The position numbers and the translations under genes were made by a program. A stretch of DNA of 64,000 nucleotides from Vanilla planifolia (taxonomy: Eukaryota > Streptophyta > Magnoliopsida > Asparagales > Orchidaceae). This document shows positions 12,601-22,959 of this stretch, piece after piece; position 1 is the stretch's first letter; each line of letters opens with the position of its first letter. Where the stretch lies: the NCBI GenBank assembly GCA_023846275.1, contig JAIUJO010000497.1, positions 477,501-541,500 on the forward strand. Reading direction: 5' to 3'. Below the pieces are notes generated by a model. That model did no database searches and had not been told where the DNA came from. It saw only the letters and a program-made list of their open reading frames with translations.

Positions 12601-15600
12601 TAAAGTAGAGTAGACTAGAGGAAAGCAGAGTAGAATAGTACAGAGAAGTGCAGAGTAGAGAAGAGCTGAGTAGAGCAAAGTAGAGTAGAGCTGGGTTAGG
12701 CAATGCTAGGCTAGGCTGGTTAGAGTAGAGTAGAGTGAGGTGGAGTAGGGTAGAGTAGAGTAGAGTAGAGTAGAGCTAGGTTAGGCTAGGCTAGGATAAA
12801 CTAGGCAAGGGTAGGGTAGGCTAAGCTAAGCTAAGCCAGAGTAGAGTGGAGTAGGGCATGATTAGGATAGGCTAGGGTAAAGTACAATAGAGCATAATAG
12901 AGTAGAGTAGAGCAGAATAAAGCATAGTAGTGTAGAGCAGAGAGGAGTAGAGCAGATTGGAGTAGAGTATAGTTAAGTAATGTAAAGTACAATAGAGTAG
13001 GGCTAGTCTAGGGTAAGACAGGCAAGGTTAGGCTAGGGTAGGCTAGGTTAGGCCAAAGCATAATGGAGTAGAGTAGAGAAGAGTATTGCAGAGTAGAGTA
13101 GAGTAGTGCTATGTTAGTCTAAGCTAAGCTATGCTATGCTAAACTGAGCTAAAGTAGAGTAGAGTAGAGTAGGGTAGAGTAGAGCAGAGAAGAGTACAAC
13201 AGAGTAGAGTAGAATAAAGCAAAGCAGAGCAAAGTAGAGCAAATCAGAGTAGAGCAAAGTAGAGTATAGTAGAACAAAGTTAAGCCATGTTAGGCTAGGT
13301 TAGGCTAGGCTAGAGTAGAATAGAGTAAAGTAAAGTAAAGGTAGGTTGGGCTAAGATAGGCTAGGCTAGGTTTAAGTAGAGTAGAGCAGAGTAGAGTTGA
13401 GTAGAGTAGAATTGAGGAGAGTATAATAGGGCTAGGTTGGCTATGCTAGGATAAGCTAGGCTAGGGTAGGCTAAGCTAGGCTAAAGTAAAGTAGCGTTAA
13501 GCATAGTAGAGTAGAGAAGAGTGGAGTCGAGTCGAGCTGAGTAAAGTAGAGCTACGTTAGGCATGGCAAGGCTCAACTATGCTAGATTAGAGTAGATTAG
13601 AGTGGAGTAATATATAGTAGAGTAGAAAAAAGTAGAGTAAAGTAGATTAGAGTAGAGTGGAGAAGAGTAGAGCAGGGAAAAGTACAGTAGAGCTAAGTTA
13701 GGCAAAGCTAGGTTAAAGTAGAGTAGAGTAGAGTTGAGTAGAGCTGAATAGAACAGAGCATAGTAGAGTAGAGAAGAGTACAGTTGAGCTAAGCTAAGTA
13801 GAGTAGAGTAGAGTAGAATAGGGATAGGTTAGGGTAGGCTAGATTAGAGTAGATCAGAGTAGAGTAGAGCAGTGCAGAGAAGAGAAAAAAAGAGTATAGC
13901 ACAATAGAGCAAATTAGAGAAAGAATGAGCAAAGCAGGGTAGAGCATAGCAAAAAATAGTAGAGTAGAGTTAGGTCAGGCTAGAACAAGCTTGGCTTGGC
14001 TAGGCTAGGCCAGAGTAGAGTATAGTAGAGCTAGTTTAGGCTAAGCGAGGCTGGGCTAGGTTAGAGTCGAATAGAGCAGAGTAAGGTAGAGTAGAGTGGA
14101 GTAGAGTAGAGTATAGTAGAGTAGAGAGGAGAAGAGTAGAGTAGAGTAGAGTAGAGAATAGTATAGTGTAGTAGAGTTGAGTAGAGTAGAGTTAGGTTTA
14201 GCTATGCAAGGCTAGAGTAGTCTTGGCTAGGCTAGGCGAGAGTAGAGAAGTGTAGAGTAGAGCAGAGTAAAGTGGAGTAGAGTTGAGCTCAGTTAGGCTT
14301 GGCTAGGCTAGAGTAGAGTAGAGTTGAGTGGAGCAGAGCATAATTAAGTAGAGCAGAGCAGAGTACAGTAAAGTAAAGTATAGAAGAGCAGAGCAGAATA
14401 ATGCAGAGTAGAGTAGAGTAGAGGAAAGTAGAGTAGAGTAAAGTATAGTAGAGTAGAGTAGAATAGACTAGAGTAAAGTAGAATAAAGTATAATAGAGTA
14501 GGGTAGAGTATTTTAAAGCTAGGTTAGGCTAGGCTAAGCTGGGCTAGGCTAGGTTAGGCTAGCTAGAGAAGAGTATAAAAGAATGGAGTATAGTAGAGAA
14601 AAGTAGAGTAAAGTATAGTAGAGTATAATAGAGTAGTGTAAAGTAGAGCAAGAATTGGCTAAGCTAGGCTAGAGTATTATAGAGCAGAGTAGGATGGAGT
14701 AGAGAAAAGCAGAGTAGAGCAAAGCAGAGTAGAGTAGTGCAGAGTAGAACTAGGTTAGGCTAGGCTAGAATAAACGAGAGTAGAGTAGAGCTTAGTAGAG
14801 TAGAGCTGAGTTCGGTTAGGCTAGGCTAGGCTAAGTTAGAGTAGAGTGGAGTAGATTAGAGTACAGTAGAGTAGAGTAAAGTAGAGCTGTATTAGCTTAG
14901 GCTAGGCAAGGCTATGCTAAACTAGGCTAGAATAGTATAGAGTAGAGTAGTGTAGAGCAGAGAACACTAGAGAAGAGTAGGGCAAAAAAAGGGCAAAGCA
15001 GGTACAGTAGAGTGGAGCAGAGAAGAGCAGAGTAGAACAAAGTAGAGTAGAGTAGAGTAGATTAGAGTAGAGGAAAGCAGAGCAAAGTAGAGCAGACAAG
15101 AGTAGAGTAGAGCTAGGTTAAAGGAGGCTAGGTAAGGCTAGGCTAGAGTGGAGTAGAGTAGAGTAGAGGTAGGTTGTGCTTTGCGAGGTTTTAGTTGAGT
15201 AGAGTAGAGTAGAGTAGAGCAGAGTCATGGAGAGTAGAGTAGAACATGGTTAGGTTCGGCTAGGTTTGGCTAGGCTAAGGTAGCCTAGGCAAGGTTAGGC
15301 TACGCTAAAGTAAAGTCGAGTAGAGTATAATAGAGTAGAGAAGAGTAGAGTAGAGTAAAGTAGAGCTAGGTTAGGCATGGCGAGGCTAGACAAGGCCAGA
15401 GTAGACCAGAGTAGAGCAAAGTAGTTTAAAGTAGAGTAGAGTAGAGTATAGTAGAGTAGAGTAGAGCAAAGCAGAGTAGAGAAGAGCAAAGCAGAGTAGA
15501 GCAGAGCAAAGCAGAGTAGAGAAGAGTGGAGCAAAGCAAAGCTAGGTTAAGCAAGGCTAGGCTTGGTTTGGCTATGCAAGACTAGGCTACGCTAGGGTGG

Positions 15601-18588
15601 AGTAGAGTTGAGTAAAGTAGAGTAAAATAGAGCTGAGCAGAGCAGAGAAGAGTAGAGTTGGGTAGAGTTGAGTAGAGCTTAGAAGAACAGAGTAGAGTAG
15701 AGCAGAGTAGAGTAGAGCAGAGTAGGGTAGAGTAGAGTAGAGCAAAGCAGAGTAGAGCAGAGTAGTGTGGAGCAAATCAGAGTAGAGTAGAGCAGGGTAG
15801 ACCAGAGCTAGGTTAGGCTAGGCTAAGATAGAGTAGAGTAGAGTAGAGCTAAATTAGGCAGGGATAGGCTTGGTTAGGTTATAGTATAGTAGAGTAGAGT
15901 AGAGTAGCATAAAGTAGAGTAATGTAGAGTGGAGTAGATGTGAGAAGGGTTGCACAACATTTTGTTAGGTTAGGTTAGCTTAGCTTAGGTTATGCTAGGT
16001 TAGGCTAGGCTAGGATGGAGTAAAGAGGAGTAGAGTAGAGTAGAGTAGAGCTAGGTTAGGTTAAAGTATAATGGGGTGGAGTTGGATAGAGTAGAGAAGA
16101 GTAGAGTAGAGTAGAGTACAAGAGAGCAGAGTAGAGAGTAGCAAAATTGAGTAGAGCTTAATAGAGCAGAGTAGAGCTAGGTTAGGTTAAGATAGGCTAG
16201 GCCAGGCTAAGGTATGCTAGATTAGAGTAAAGAAAAGTAAACCCTACATAGGCTATGCTATGCTAGGCTTAGAGTAGAATAGAGTAGAGTAGAATATAAT
16301 ATAGTAGAGTAGAGTAGAGTAGAGTAGAAAAGAGTAGAGATAGGTTAGGCTCAGCTAGGTTAGGTTATGATATGGTAAACTACGCTAGAGTATAGTAGAG
16401 TAGAATAGAGTAGCATAGGGAGAGTAAAGTATAGTAGAGTTTAGTTTGGCTAAGCCAATCTAGGCTAGGCTAGGTTAGACTAAATTAGAGTAGAGTAGAG
16501 TAGAGTAGAGCAGAGCAGAGCAGAGAAGAGTAGAGAAAAGTATAATAGAGTAGAGCAGAGAAAAGCAGAGTAGAGCAGAGCATAGCAGAGCAGAGCAGAG
16601 CAAAGCATAACAGAGCTTGGTTAGGCTAAGCTACACTAGAGTAGGGTAGGGTAGGCTAATTTCATGTGGAGTAGAGTATAATAAAGTAGAATAGAGTAGA
16701 GTAGAGTGGAGTAAAGTATAGTATAGTAGAGTAGAGTAGAGTAGAGTAGAGCTAGGTTAGGCTCAACTAGGCTAGGCAAGAGTAGAGTAGAGTAGAGCTA
16801 AGTTAAGTTTGGCTAGGATAGGCTAGGCAAGGTTAGGCTAAGTTAGGCTATGCTATCGTTTAGTAGACTATAGCAGAGTAGAGTAGAGCATAGTAGAGTA
16901 GAACTGAGTAAAGAAGAGCAGAGCAATACAAAGAAGAGTACAGCAGAGTAGAGTAAAGGAGAGAAGAGCTAGGTTAAGCTAGGCTAGGCTAGAGTAGTTG
17001 AGAGTATAACTAGGTTAAACTAGGCAAGGCTTGGTTAGGTTAGAGTAGAGTATAATAGAGTAGAGTAGAGGAGAGCAGAGTAGAGCAATGTAGAGGAAAG
17101 TAGAGTGGAGCAAAGTAGAGTGGGGAAGAGTAGAGTCGAGCAGAGTAGAGTAGAGCAAAATATTATAGAGAAATGCTGAGCAGAGTAGAGTACAGACAAG
17201 TAGAGTAGAGCAGAGCAAAGTAGAGTAGAGAAGAGCAAGGTTAGCCTAGAAAGAGTAGAGTTGACTAGAGTAAAGCAGAGTAGTGTAGAGTATAGCTAGG
17301 CTAGGCTAGGTTAGAGTGGAGTAGAATAGAGTAGAGTATAGTATAGTAGTGTAGAGTAGAGTAGAATATCTTAGAGCTAGGTTTGGCAAGGCTATGCTCG
17401 GGTAGGCTAGGCAAGGCTAGAGTAGAGTAAAGTAGAGTAGAATAGAGCTTGTTTAAGCTAGGCAAGGCTAAGATAGAGTAGGGTAGAGTTGAGTAGAATA
17501 GAGCTTGGTTATGTTAGGGTAGGTTAGGAAAGGCTAAACAGGGCTAGAGTAGGGTAGAGTAGAGTAGAGTAGAGCATAGAAGAACAGTGCAAAGTAGTGT
17601 AGAGTAGAGTAGAGTAGAGCAGACCTAGGTTAGGTTAAGTAGGCTGAGTAAAGCAGAGCAGGGCTAAGTTAGGCTAGGTTAGGAGAGGCTAGGTCGGAGT
17701 ATAGTAGAGTAGAGTAGGGTAGAGTAGAGTAGAGTAGAAGAGTATAGAGTAGAGCAGAGTAGAGTAGAGTATAGTAGAGCTAGATTAGTTTAGGCTAGGC
17801 TATGCGAGCCTAGCCTAGGTTAGGCTTGGCTGGGCTAGGCTAGGCAAGAGTAGACTAGAGCAAGGTTAGGCTAGGTTAGGTTAGGGTAGGATAGGGTAGG
17901 AAAGGCAAGGCTAGAGCAAAACATTTTAGAGTAGTGTAGAGTAGATTAAAGCTGGGTTAGGCAAGGCTAGGCTAGTGTATAGTTGTGTAGAGTAGAGTAG
18001 AGTAGAGAAGAACTGAGTAGAGTAGCATATAATAGAGCTAGGTTAGGCTAGACTGAACTAGGCTAGGCTAGAGTAGAGTAGACTAGGATAGAGTTGGGTA
18101 GAGTAGAGCTTGGTTTGGTTAGGCTTGGCTAGGCTAGGCTAAGTTAGAGGAGAGTATAGTAGAGTAGAGTAGAGCAAAGTATAGTATAGTATAATATAGT
18201 AGAGTAGAGTGCAGTATAGTAGAGTTAGGTCATGCTAGGCTAGGCTTATGCAAGCAAGGTGAGCATAGAGCAGAGTAGAGTAGAGCTAGTTTAGGCTTGG
18301 CTAGGCTAAACTAAGCTTAGTAAAGAAGAGTAGAGTGGAGTAGAATAGATTAGAGTAGAGTGGAGTAGAATAGAGCATAGTAGAGCAGAGTAGAGTGGAG
18401 CAGAGTAGAGTAGAGTAGAGCAAAGTATAGCAGAGCAGAGCATGGTAAGGCTAGGCTAGACAAGAGCAGAGTCGAGTAAAGCTAGGTTAGACTTGGTGAG
18501 GATAGAGTAGAGCAGAGTAAAGTAAAGTAAAGTGTAGTAGAGTAGAGTATAGTGGAGTTTGATAGAGTAGAGTATAGTAGAATAGAGT

Positions 18589-18617
18589 AGAGGAGAGGAG
18601 AGGAGAGGAGAGGGGAG
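18589..18617 (+). repeat. 29-nt homopurine tract (GGAGA repeats)
   Basis: About five perfect AGGAG/GAGAG units without a pyrimidine follow a GTAGA domain. They keep the 5-bp period while replacing T with G. Confidence 0.85.
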
Positions 18618-19443
18618 CAGATTAAAGCAGAGTAGAGTAGAGTAGAGCAGAGTAAAGTAGAGTTGGGTTAGGTTAGGCTCAGCTAGAGTAGAGTTGAGTA
18701 GAGTAGGGTAGCGTAAAGTAGAGCTGAGCTAGGTTAGGTTAGGCTAGGCTAAGGCTAAACGAGAGTAATTGAGCTGAGTATAGTAGAGTAGAGCTAATTT
18801 AGGCTTGGTTAGGTTAGGCATGCCTAGGCTAGGCTATAGTAGAGTAGAACAATGTTTACTAGGGTAGAGTAAAGTAGATTAAAGTATAATAAAGTAGATT
18901 AGAGTATAGCAGAGTAGAATACAGCTAAGTTAGGCTAGGCTTGTTAGAGTAGAGTAGAGTTGAGAGAAGCAGGGCATAGTAGAGCATAGCAAGGTAGAGA
19001 AGAGTAGAAGAAAGCAAAGCATAGAGTAGATTAGAGCAGAGCAGAGCTAAGTTAGGCTAGGCTAGGCTGGTCTAGGTTAGGCTCGACTAGGTAAGGCTAG
19101 ACTAGGTTAGAGTAAAGAAGAGCAGAGAAGAGTAGAGTATAGCCAAGACAAGCAGAGTACAGAATAGTAGAATAGAGCTAGGCTAAGCGAGGAAATGATA
19201 CGCTAGAGTAGAGTAGAGCTTGGTTTTGCTAGGCTAGGCTAGGTTAGAGTAGAGTAGAGTAGAGCACAGTAGAGTTGAGCTATATTAGGCTATGCCATGG
19301 AAAGCTATGCTAGACTAGTGTAGAGTAAAGTAGGGTAGAGTAGATTTTTGCTAGGGTAGGTTAGGCTAGGGTAGGCTAGAGTAGAGTAGAGTAGAGTTGA
19401 GTAGAGTAAAGTAGAGTGGAGGAGAGGAGAGGAGCAGAGTAGA

Positions 19444-19458
19444 GTACAGTACAGTACA
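19444..19458. repeat. GTACA variant triplet
   Basis: There are three perfect GTACA monomers in a row within a GTAGA domain, next to a GGAGA-rich stretch (about 19418-19432). It is a small local homogenisation. Confidence 0.8.
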
Positions 19459-19600
19459 GTAGAGTGGAGTAGAATAGAGTAGAGCAAAACATTATAGAGT
19501 AGAGCAGAGCAGAGTAGAGCAGTGCAGAGTAGAGTAGAGAAGAGCTAAGTTAGGCTAGGCTAGGATAGGGTAGCCTAGGCCAAGCTTGGTTAGAGTAGAG

Positions 19601-19640
19601 TAGAGTAAAGTAGAGTAAAGTAGAGTAAAGTAGAGTAAAG
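19601..19640. repeat. Four perfect copies of a 10-bp dimer
   Basis: TAGAGTAAAG repeats four times without change, a GTAGA/GTAAA dimer. The period here is therefore 10 bp, not 5, showing local amplification of a variant pair. Confidence 0.9.
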
Positions 19641-19802
19641 TAGAGTAGAGCATAGTAGAGGTAGATTAGGCTAGGCTAGGAAAGAGTATAGTAGAGTAGA
19701 GTTGAGTGGAGTTTAACATAGTAGAGCAGAGTAGAGTAGAGTTAGGTCAGGCTAGTGTAGACTAGGGTAGGCTAGGCTAAGCTCGGCTAGAGTAGACTAG
19801 AG

Positions 19803-20820
19803 TAACATAGAGAAGAGTATAGTAAGGTAGACCAGGGTTAGGCTAGGCATGTCTAAGCTTTGCTAGGCTTGAGTAGGGTAGAGTAGAGTAGAGTAGAGTA
19901 ATGCAGAGCAGAGTACAAAAGACTAAAGAAGAGCAGAGCAGAGTAGACCAGGGCATACCAGAGTAAAGTAGAGAAAAGTAGGGCAAAGTAGAGTAAAGCA
20001 TTATGGAGCTGGGTTTGTTTAAGCTATGCTAAGCTAGGCTAGGCTAAGTTAGGGTAAAGTAGAGTAGACAAGAGTAGGGTAGAATAAAGTTGAGAAGATT
20101 AGAGTAGAGTATGGTATAGTAGAGTAGAGTAGAGCAAGATTAGACTAGGCTACGTTAGCCTAAGCAAGGCTTGGCTAGGTTAGGCAAGGCTTGAGTAAAG
20201 TAGAGTAAAGCAAGGTTAGGCTAGGTTAGAGTAGAGTAGATTTAAGTAAACAAGAGTAGAGTAAAGTAGAGTTAAGCTGAACAAAGCTGAGCAGAGAAGA
20301 GTGGGGTAGAGTAGAGTAGAGTAGAGTTAAGTTAGGATAGGTTAAGTTAGGCTAGGTTAGGCTAGGCTAGGCTAAGCTAAGTAGAGTAGAGTAAAGTAGA
20401 GTTGAATAAAATATAGCGAAGTAGAGTAGTGTGGAGTAGAGTAAAGTTAGGTTGGGCTAGGCTAAGCTAGGCTAGGCTACGCTATGGTAGGCTAGGCTAG
20501 AGTAGAGTAGAGTAGAGTAGAGTAGGGCTAAGTTAGGCAAGGCTACAATAGAGAATAAGGCAGAGTAGTAGAGCAAAGTAGAGTAGAGTAGAGCAGGGTA
20601 GAGTAGAGAAGAGTAAAGCAAAGCATAGTAGAGTAGAGCATAAAAGAGTGGAGTAGAGTAGAGTAGAGCCTGGTTAGGCTAGGCTAAGCTAGGTTATAGT
20701 AGAGTAGAGTAGAGTATAGTATAATAGAGTAGACTAGACTAGAGTAGAGCTAATTTAGCTTAAGCTAGGCAAGGCTGGGGTAGGCTTGTGTATGCTAGGG
20801 TAGGCTAGAGTATAGTAGAG
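19803..20820. repeat. Long-range duplicate block A, copy 1, left of the LTR
   Basis: This satellite segment carries an ordered series of uncommon variants that recurs near 26806-27770. The series includes GAAGAGTATAGTAAG (19813), GCATTATGGAG (19998), a GCAAG-TTAG block, GAATAAA-ATA-GCGAA, GGTTGGGCTAGG, GTAGGGCTA and GAGCCTGG (20666). The offset is 7003 bp at 19803, 6977 at 19998 and 6958 at 20668, so order and spacing are kept within about 45 bp. That is much more than random sharing between 5-bp arrays would give. The copies differ by many point changes and small indels, so the duplication is old. Confidence 0.8.
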
Positions 20821-20863
20821 ATGAGTAGACTAAGGTTTGGCTAGGATAAACTAGAGTAGAGTA

Positions 20864-20868
20864 GAGTA
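20864..20868. repeat. Left target-site duplication GAGTA
   Basis: The five bases directly before the TG end of the LTR are GAGTA and are repeated directly after its CA end. Five bases is the usual duplication length for plant LTR retrotransposons. The evidence is weaker than normal because the host DNA is itself a GAGTA repeat, so any 5-bp window would match by chance. Start and end were chosen from the TG/CA termini, not from the duplication. Confidence 0.6.
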
Positions 20869-20892
20869 TGTTGGAAAATGCCGGTTACAAGA

Positions 20893-20900
20893 GGGGGGGG
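20893..20900 (+). other. G8 homopolymer near the left LTR end
   Basis: Eight consecutive G residues lie 24 bases inside the LTR, immediately before TGAATTGAACC. The combination of a G run with TGAATTG is one reason for calling the island a plant LTR. Its exact length is the kind of thing sequencing miscalls. Confidence 0.85.
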
Positions 20901-22177
20901 TGAATTGAACCGTTCACAATAATAAAACGTAACAGAGTAAATTTAATCTTGAATTTGTGCGCTTAAGAAATAAAATAGCAAGGCACACGATTTCAAGTGG
21001 TTCGGCAAAACCTTTGCCTACGTCCACCCCCAGCTAACCTAGCCGGGCTTCACTACCAATCCAATGCCTTTTGCCCAACCGGCGGGTAGGCCAAAAACCC
21101 TCACAGCACCCAATCACAAGATTGGTCACACACAAATACAACAGCTTGGTTTTCACAACCAAGACCACAATACACCGTCGTCGTCAATTTTTATTTGGCA
21201 AACAAATTTTCTTAAACAAAATTAAAATTCCACAGACCCTACAACTTGTGAAACAAAGTGGCACAAAAACAATTTCTTCGAAATTAAAATTAAAATAACC
21301 CAAACGCACTTCTGACCGAGCTTTCCAAATAGGACAAAGCCCAAATCGCGTTTACGAAGGCGTTGTTCTGTTTTCGTGTGGAAGAAGTGTTTCGGAGAAA
21401 ATTTGGTCTGAAATTCGACTCAACAAAAATTCGAAACAGGTAAGTTGAATTCCGAAAAGTTAATAGAGACTCCAAGGCTTGAAACGAGAATCACAGTTGG
21501 TGAAGATTGATCGAAAAATCAAGATCCGAGAAGCTTGGTTAACGGAAAAGTTTTGCAGTAATTTCCACCTCCATCTAAGTAGCTAAGCAGAGTATGAGAT
21601 GTAGTTAAGTAAGCAATTGTAAAGTAGAAACGAAAAGGGATGAAACCGTGCAAATTTGAAGCGAAAGGAACGCGTTTCGTTTCGATCCGAGAAGACTGAG
21701 GAAGACGATGAACAGTAATTCCAGTGATTTTTGTCCGTCTTTGCAGGGATTTTTCCAGTTCTTTTTTCTAACGAAAATCCCTCGAATTCAATCCTTCTTA
21801 TAGAAGGAGATCGAGCAATTGAACGTTAGTTCCAATGGCTAGAAGAGGAGAAGAAAATAATTTTAAAACATATAGCCGTTGCGCCGGAAAAGCAAGAAGG
21901 AAAGCCGAAAAAGAGAAAACGCTTTTAAGTTTTAGTCCCACATTTCCTGTTGGTAGGGAGAAGTAGCGCATATATTAGTTCACCTTTCTTTTGCCTTCAG
22001 CCGAAAATATTGGGGTTGGCTGCCCCCAGGTGCGGTTGGGAAGTCAATACCCAACCCGACCTGTTTAGAGCATAACGGGTCAAGTATGACCCGAACCCGA
22101 ATTAGGAACTCTGGCTTGTGTTTGCGCCCTTATAATCGTCCCCTTAGGTTCTCGCCTGGCCGGTTCGGCTTGGTTCC

Positions 22178-22197
22178 GGTTCGGCGTTAACCGAACC
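22178..22197. other. Inverted repeat GGTTCGG/CCGAACC in the LTR
   Basis: GGTTCGG and CCGAACC face each other across a 6-base spacer (CGTTAA), a perfect 7-bp stem. A further direct copy of CGGTTCGG lies at 22161-22168. This sits in a locally GC-rich, CpG-containing part of the LTR (about 22040-22215) that also has several GGGT/ACCCGA motifs facing each other. It could be a regulatory palindrome or a hairpin in an LTR transcript. Confidence 0.5.
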
Positions 22198-22294
22198 CTT
22201 TTTGACCCGGTTTGGCGTAAAGCGAAATTTTTAATTAAATCGGAAATAAAATTTTGAAAGCTTTAACACTTGCGAAAATAGTCGAAAACGCTTT

Positions 22295-22336
22295 AATAAA
22301 TAATAATAATTATATTTTTATTTAAACCAAAATAAA
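22295..22336 (+). promoter_or_regulatory. Candidate polyadenylation signals in the LTR
   Basis: Two AATAAA hexamers occur at 22295-22300 and 22331-22336 in a strongly AT-rich segment. An LTR normally carries a poly(A) signal near its R region. Here both hexamers precede the candidate TATA box at 22432, which is the wrong order for a standard U3-R-U5 layout if that TATA box is used. At least one of these assignments is therefore likely to be wrong. Confidence 0.25.
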
Positions 22337-22431
22337 TATGGTGTAAAATGTTTATTATACAAGTCAAGGACTTGTTTAATCACAACACCTTCTTAAATGT
22401 AAGCCTCATACGTAGAGTTGCACTAATACGA

Positions 22432-22439
22432 TATATAAA
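22432..22439 (+). promoter_or_regulatory. Candidate TATA box in the LTR
   Basis: TATATAAA lies about 310 bp before the right end of the LTR, inside the near-palindrome CGATATATAAAATCG. A TATA box in this part of an LTR would suit a U3 promoter on the + strand. It is a short AT-rich match in an AT-rich neighbourhood, and weaker alternatives exist at 21971 (TATATTA) and 22131 (TATAATC). Position alone does not prove function. Confidence 0.3.
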
Positions 22440-22751
22440 ATCGTATGGTACAACCCTTAGGCAATTAAAACTTGAAAAATACATTTATAATGTGCCACAC
22501 AAACAAAGTTGTAGGTTTTACATTGTGTCCTAAAAAAAACTTATACACCTCCATAATGGCTTCCACACCATCTGGAGTACCAAGGGCTGCTCATCACGAT
22601 CAAAGTTGTTGGTAACTTCCTTCAATCATCTTCCAAGTCATTTGAGCTTCATGTCACTCTAATACTGTAACAAATACTCAAGCAAACAATTAGAACAACA
22701 ATACACTGTTTTGTTATCATCAAATTATCATTTAGGCCATGGGGTTTAACA

Positions 22752-22756
22752 GAGTA
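22752..22756. repeat. Right target-site duplication GAGTA
   Basis: This is the partner of the GAGTA at the left edge of the LTR. Removing the LTR and one copy rejoins GAGTA to GAGTA and restores the satellite in phase. Confidence 0.6.
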
Positions 22757-22959
22757 GAGTAGGGTAGAGTAGAGTAGATCAGAGTAGAGTTATGTATAGT
22801 AGAGTATAGTAGAATATAGTAGGGTAGAGCCAAGTAGAGCAGAGCATAGAAGAGCAGAACAAAGCAAAGATGAGCAGAGCAAAGTAGAAGGGAAGAGCAG
22901 AGCAATATAGAGCAAAGTAGAGTAAAGTAGTATAATGCAAAGCATAATAGAGTAGAGTA

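Larger units (their letters stand above)
1..20863. repeat. Compound pentanucleotide satellite array, left arm
   Basis: No gene is visible anywhere in this arm. It is a continuous, diverged 5-bp tandem array in which nearly every monomer fits NTAGR on the + strand. GTAGA domains alternate with shorter CTAGG domains, and the two share one phase. Frequent single-base variants are GCAGA, GTAAA, GAAGA, GTATA, GTGGA and GTTGA in the first type, and CTAAG, CTTGG, CAAGG and TTAGG in the second. CpG is rare. C on the + strand lies mostly in CTAGG domains and in GCAGA variants. Notable patches are a perfect eight-copy GTAGA run at 5043-5082, a divergent AT-richer patch near 7275-7330 and another near 15938-15965. 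Short phase slips occur, for example near 1037-1042. The array runs off the left edge of the window, so its true length is unknown. Confidence 0.97.
20869..22751. mobile_element. Probable solo LTR of a plant LTR retrotransposon (1,883 bp)
   Basis: This is the only non-satellite DNA in the window. It begins TGTTGG and ends TTTAACA, giving the TG...CA termini expected of an LTR within a 4-bp inverted terminal match (TGTT/AACA). It is flanked on both sides by GAGTA, consistent with a 5-bp target-site duplication. The first 200 bases hold a G8 run (20893-20900), then TGAATTGAACC, then a CAAGTGGTTCGGC...CCTACGTCCACC stretch. This resembles sequence I associate with LTRs of plant elements, perhaps Copia/SIRE-like; that family assignment is recalled, not tested. 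There is no gag-pol reading frame, no primer-binding site or polypurine tract beside the ends, and no second LTR in the window. A solo LTR left by LTR-LTR recombination is therefore the simplest reading. The longest frames (21071-21298 +, 21290-21475 -, 22348-22533 +) have no recognisable domain. Transcription orientation is not certain. A non-autonomous element with short terminal repeats is the alternative. Confidence 0.72.

Noticed and set aside
21071-21298. 75-aa plus-strand frame in the LTR
   Set aside because: It has a basic, low-complexity composition, no recognisable domain, and lies in LTR sequence that is not expected to code. It is probably chance.
21290-21475. 61-aa minus-strand frame in the LTR
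   Set aside because: It is short, without a domain, and abuts another chance frame in the same LTR.
22348-22533. 61-aa plus-strand frame near the right end of the LTR
   Set aside because: It lies across the candidate TATA region and AT-rich sequence, with no similarity that I recognise.
20869-22751. Complete LTR retrotransposon
   Set aside because: No gag-pol frame, primer-binding site, polypurine tract or second LTR is present. The island is too short and returns directly to satellite on both sides.
20869-22751. tRNA, rRNA or other structured RNA in the island
   Set aside because: I looked for tRNA-like A/B boxes with acceptor pairing and for rRNA-like segments and saw none. The 7-bp stem at 22178-22197 is too small to support an RNA gene.
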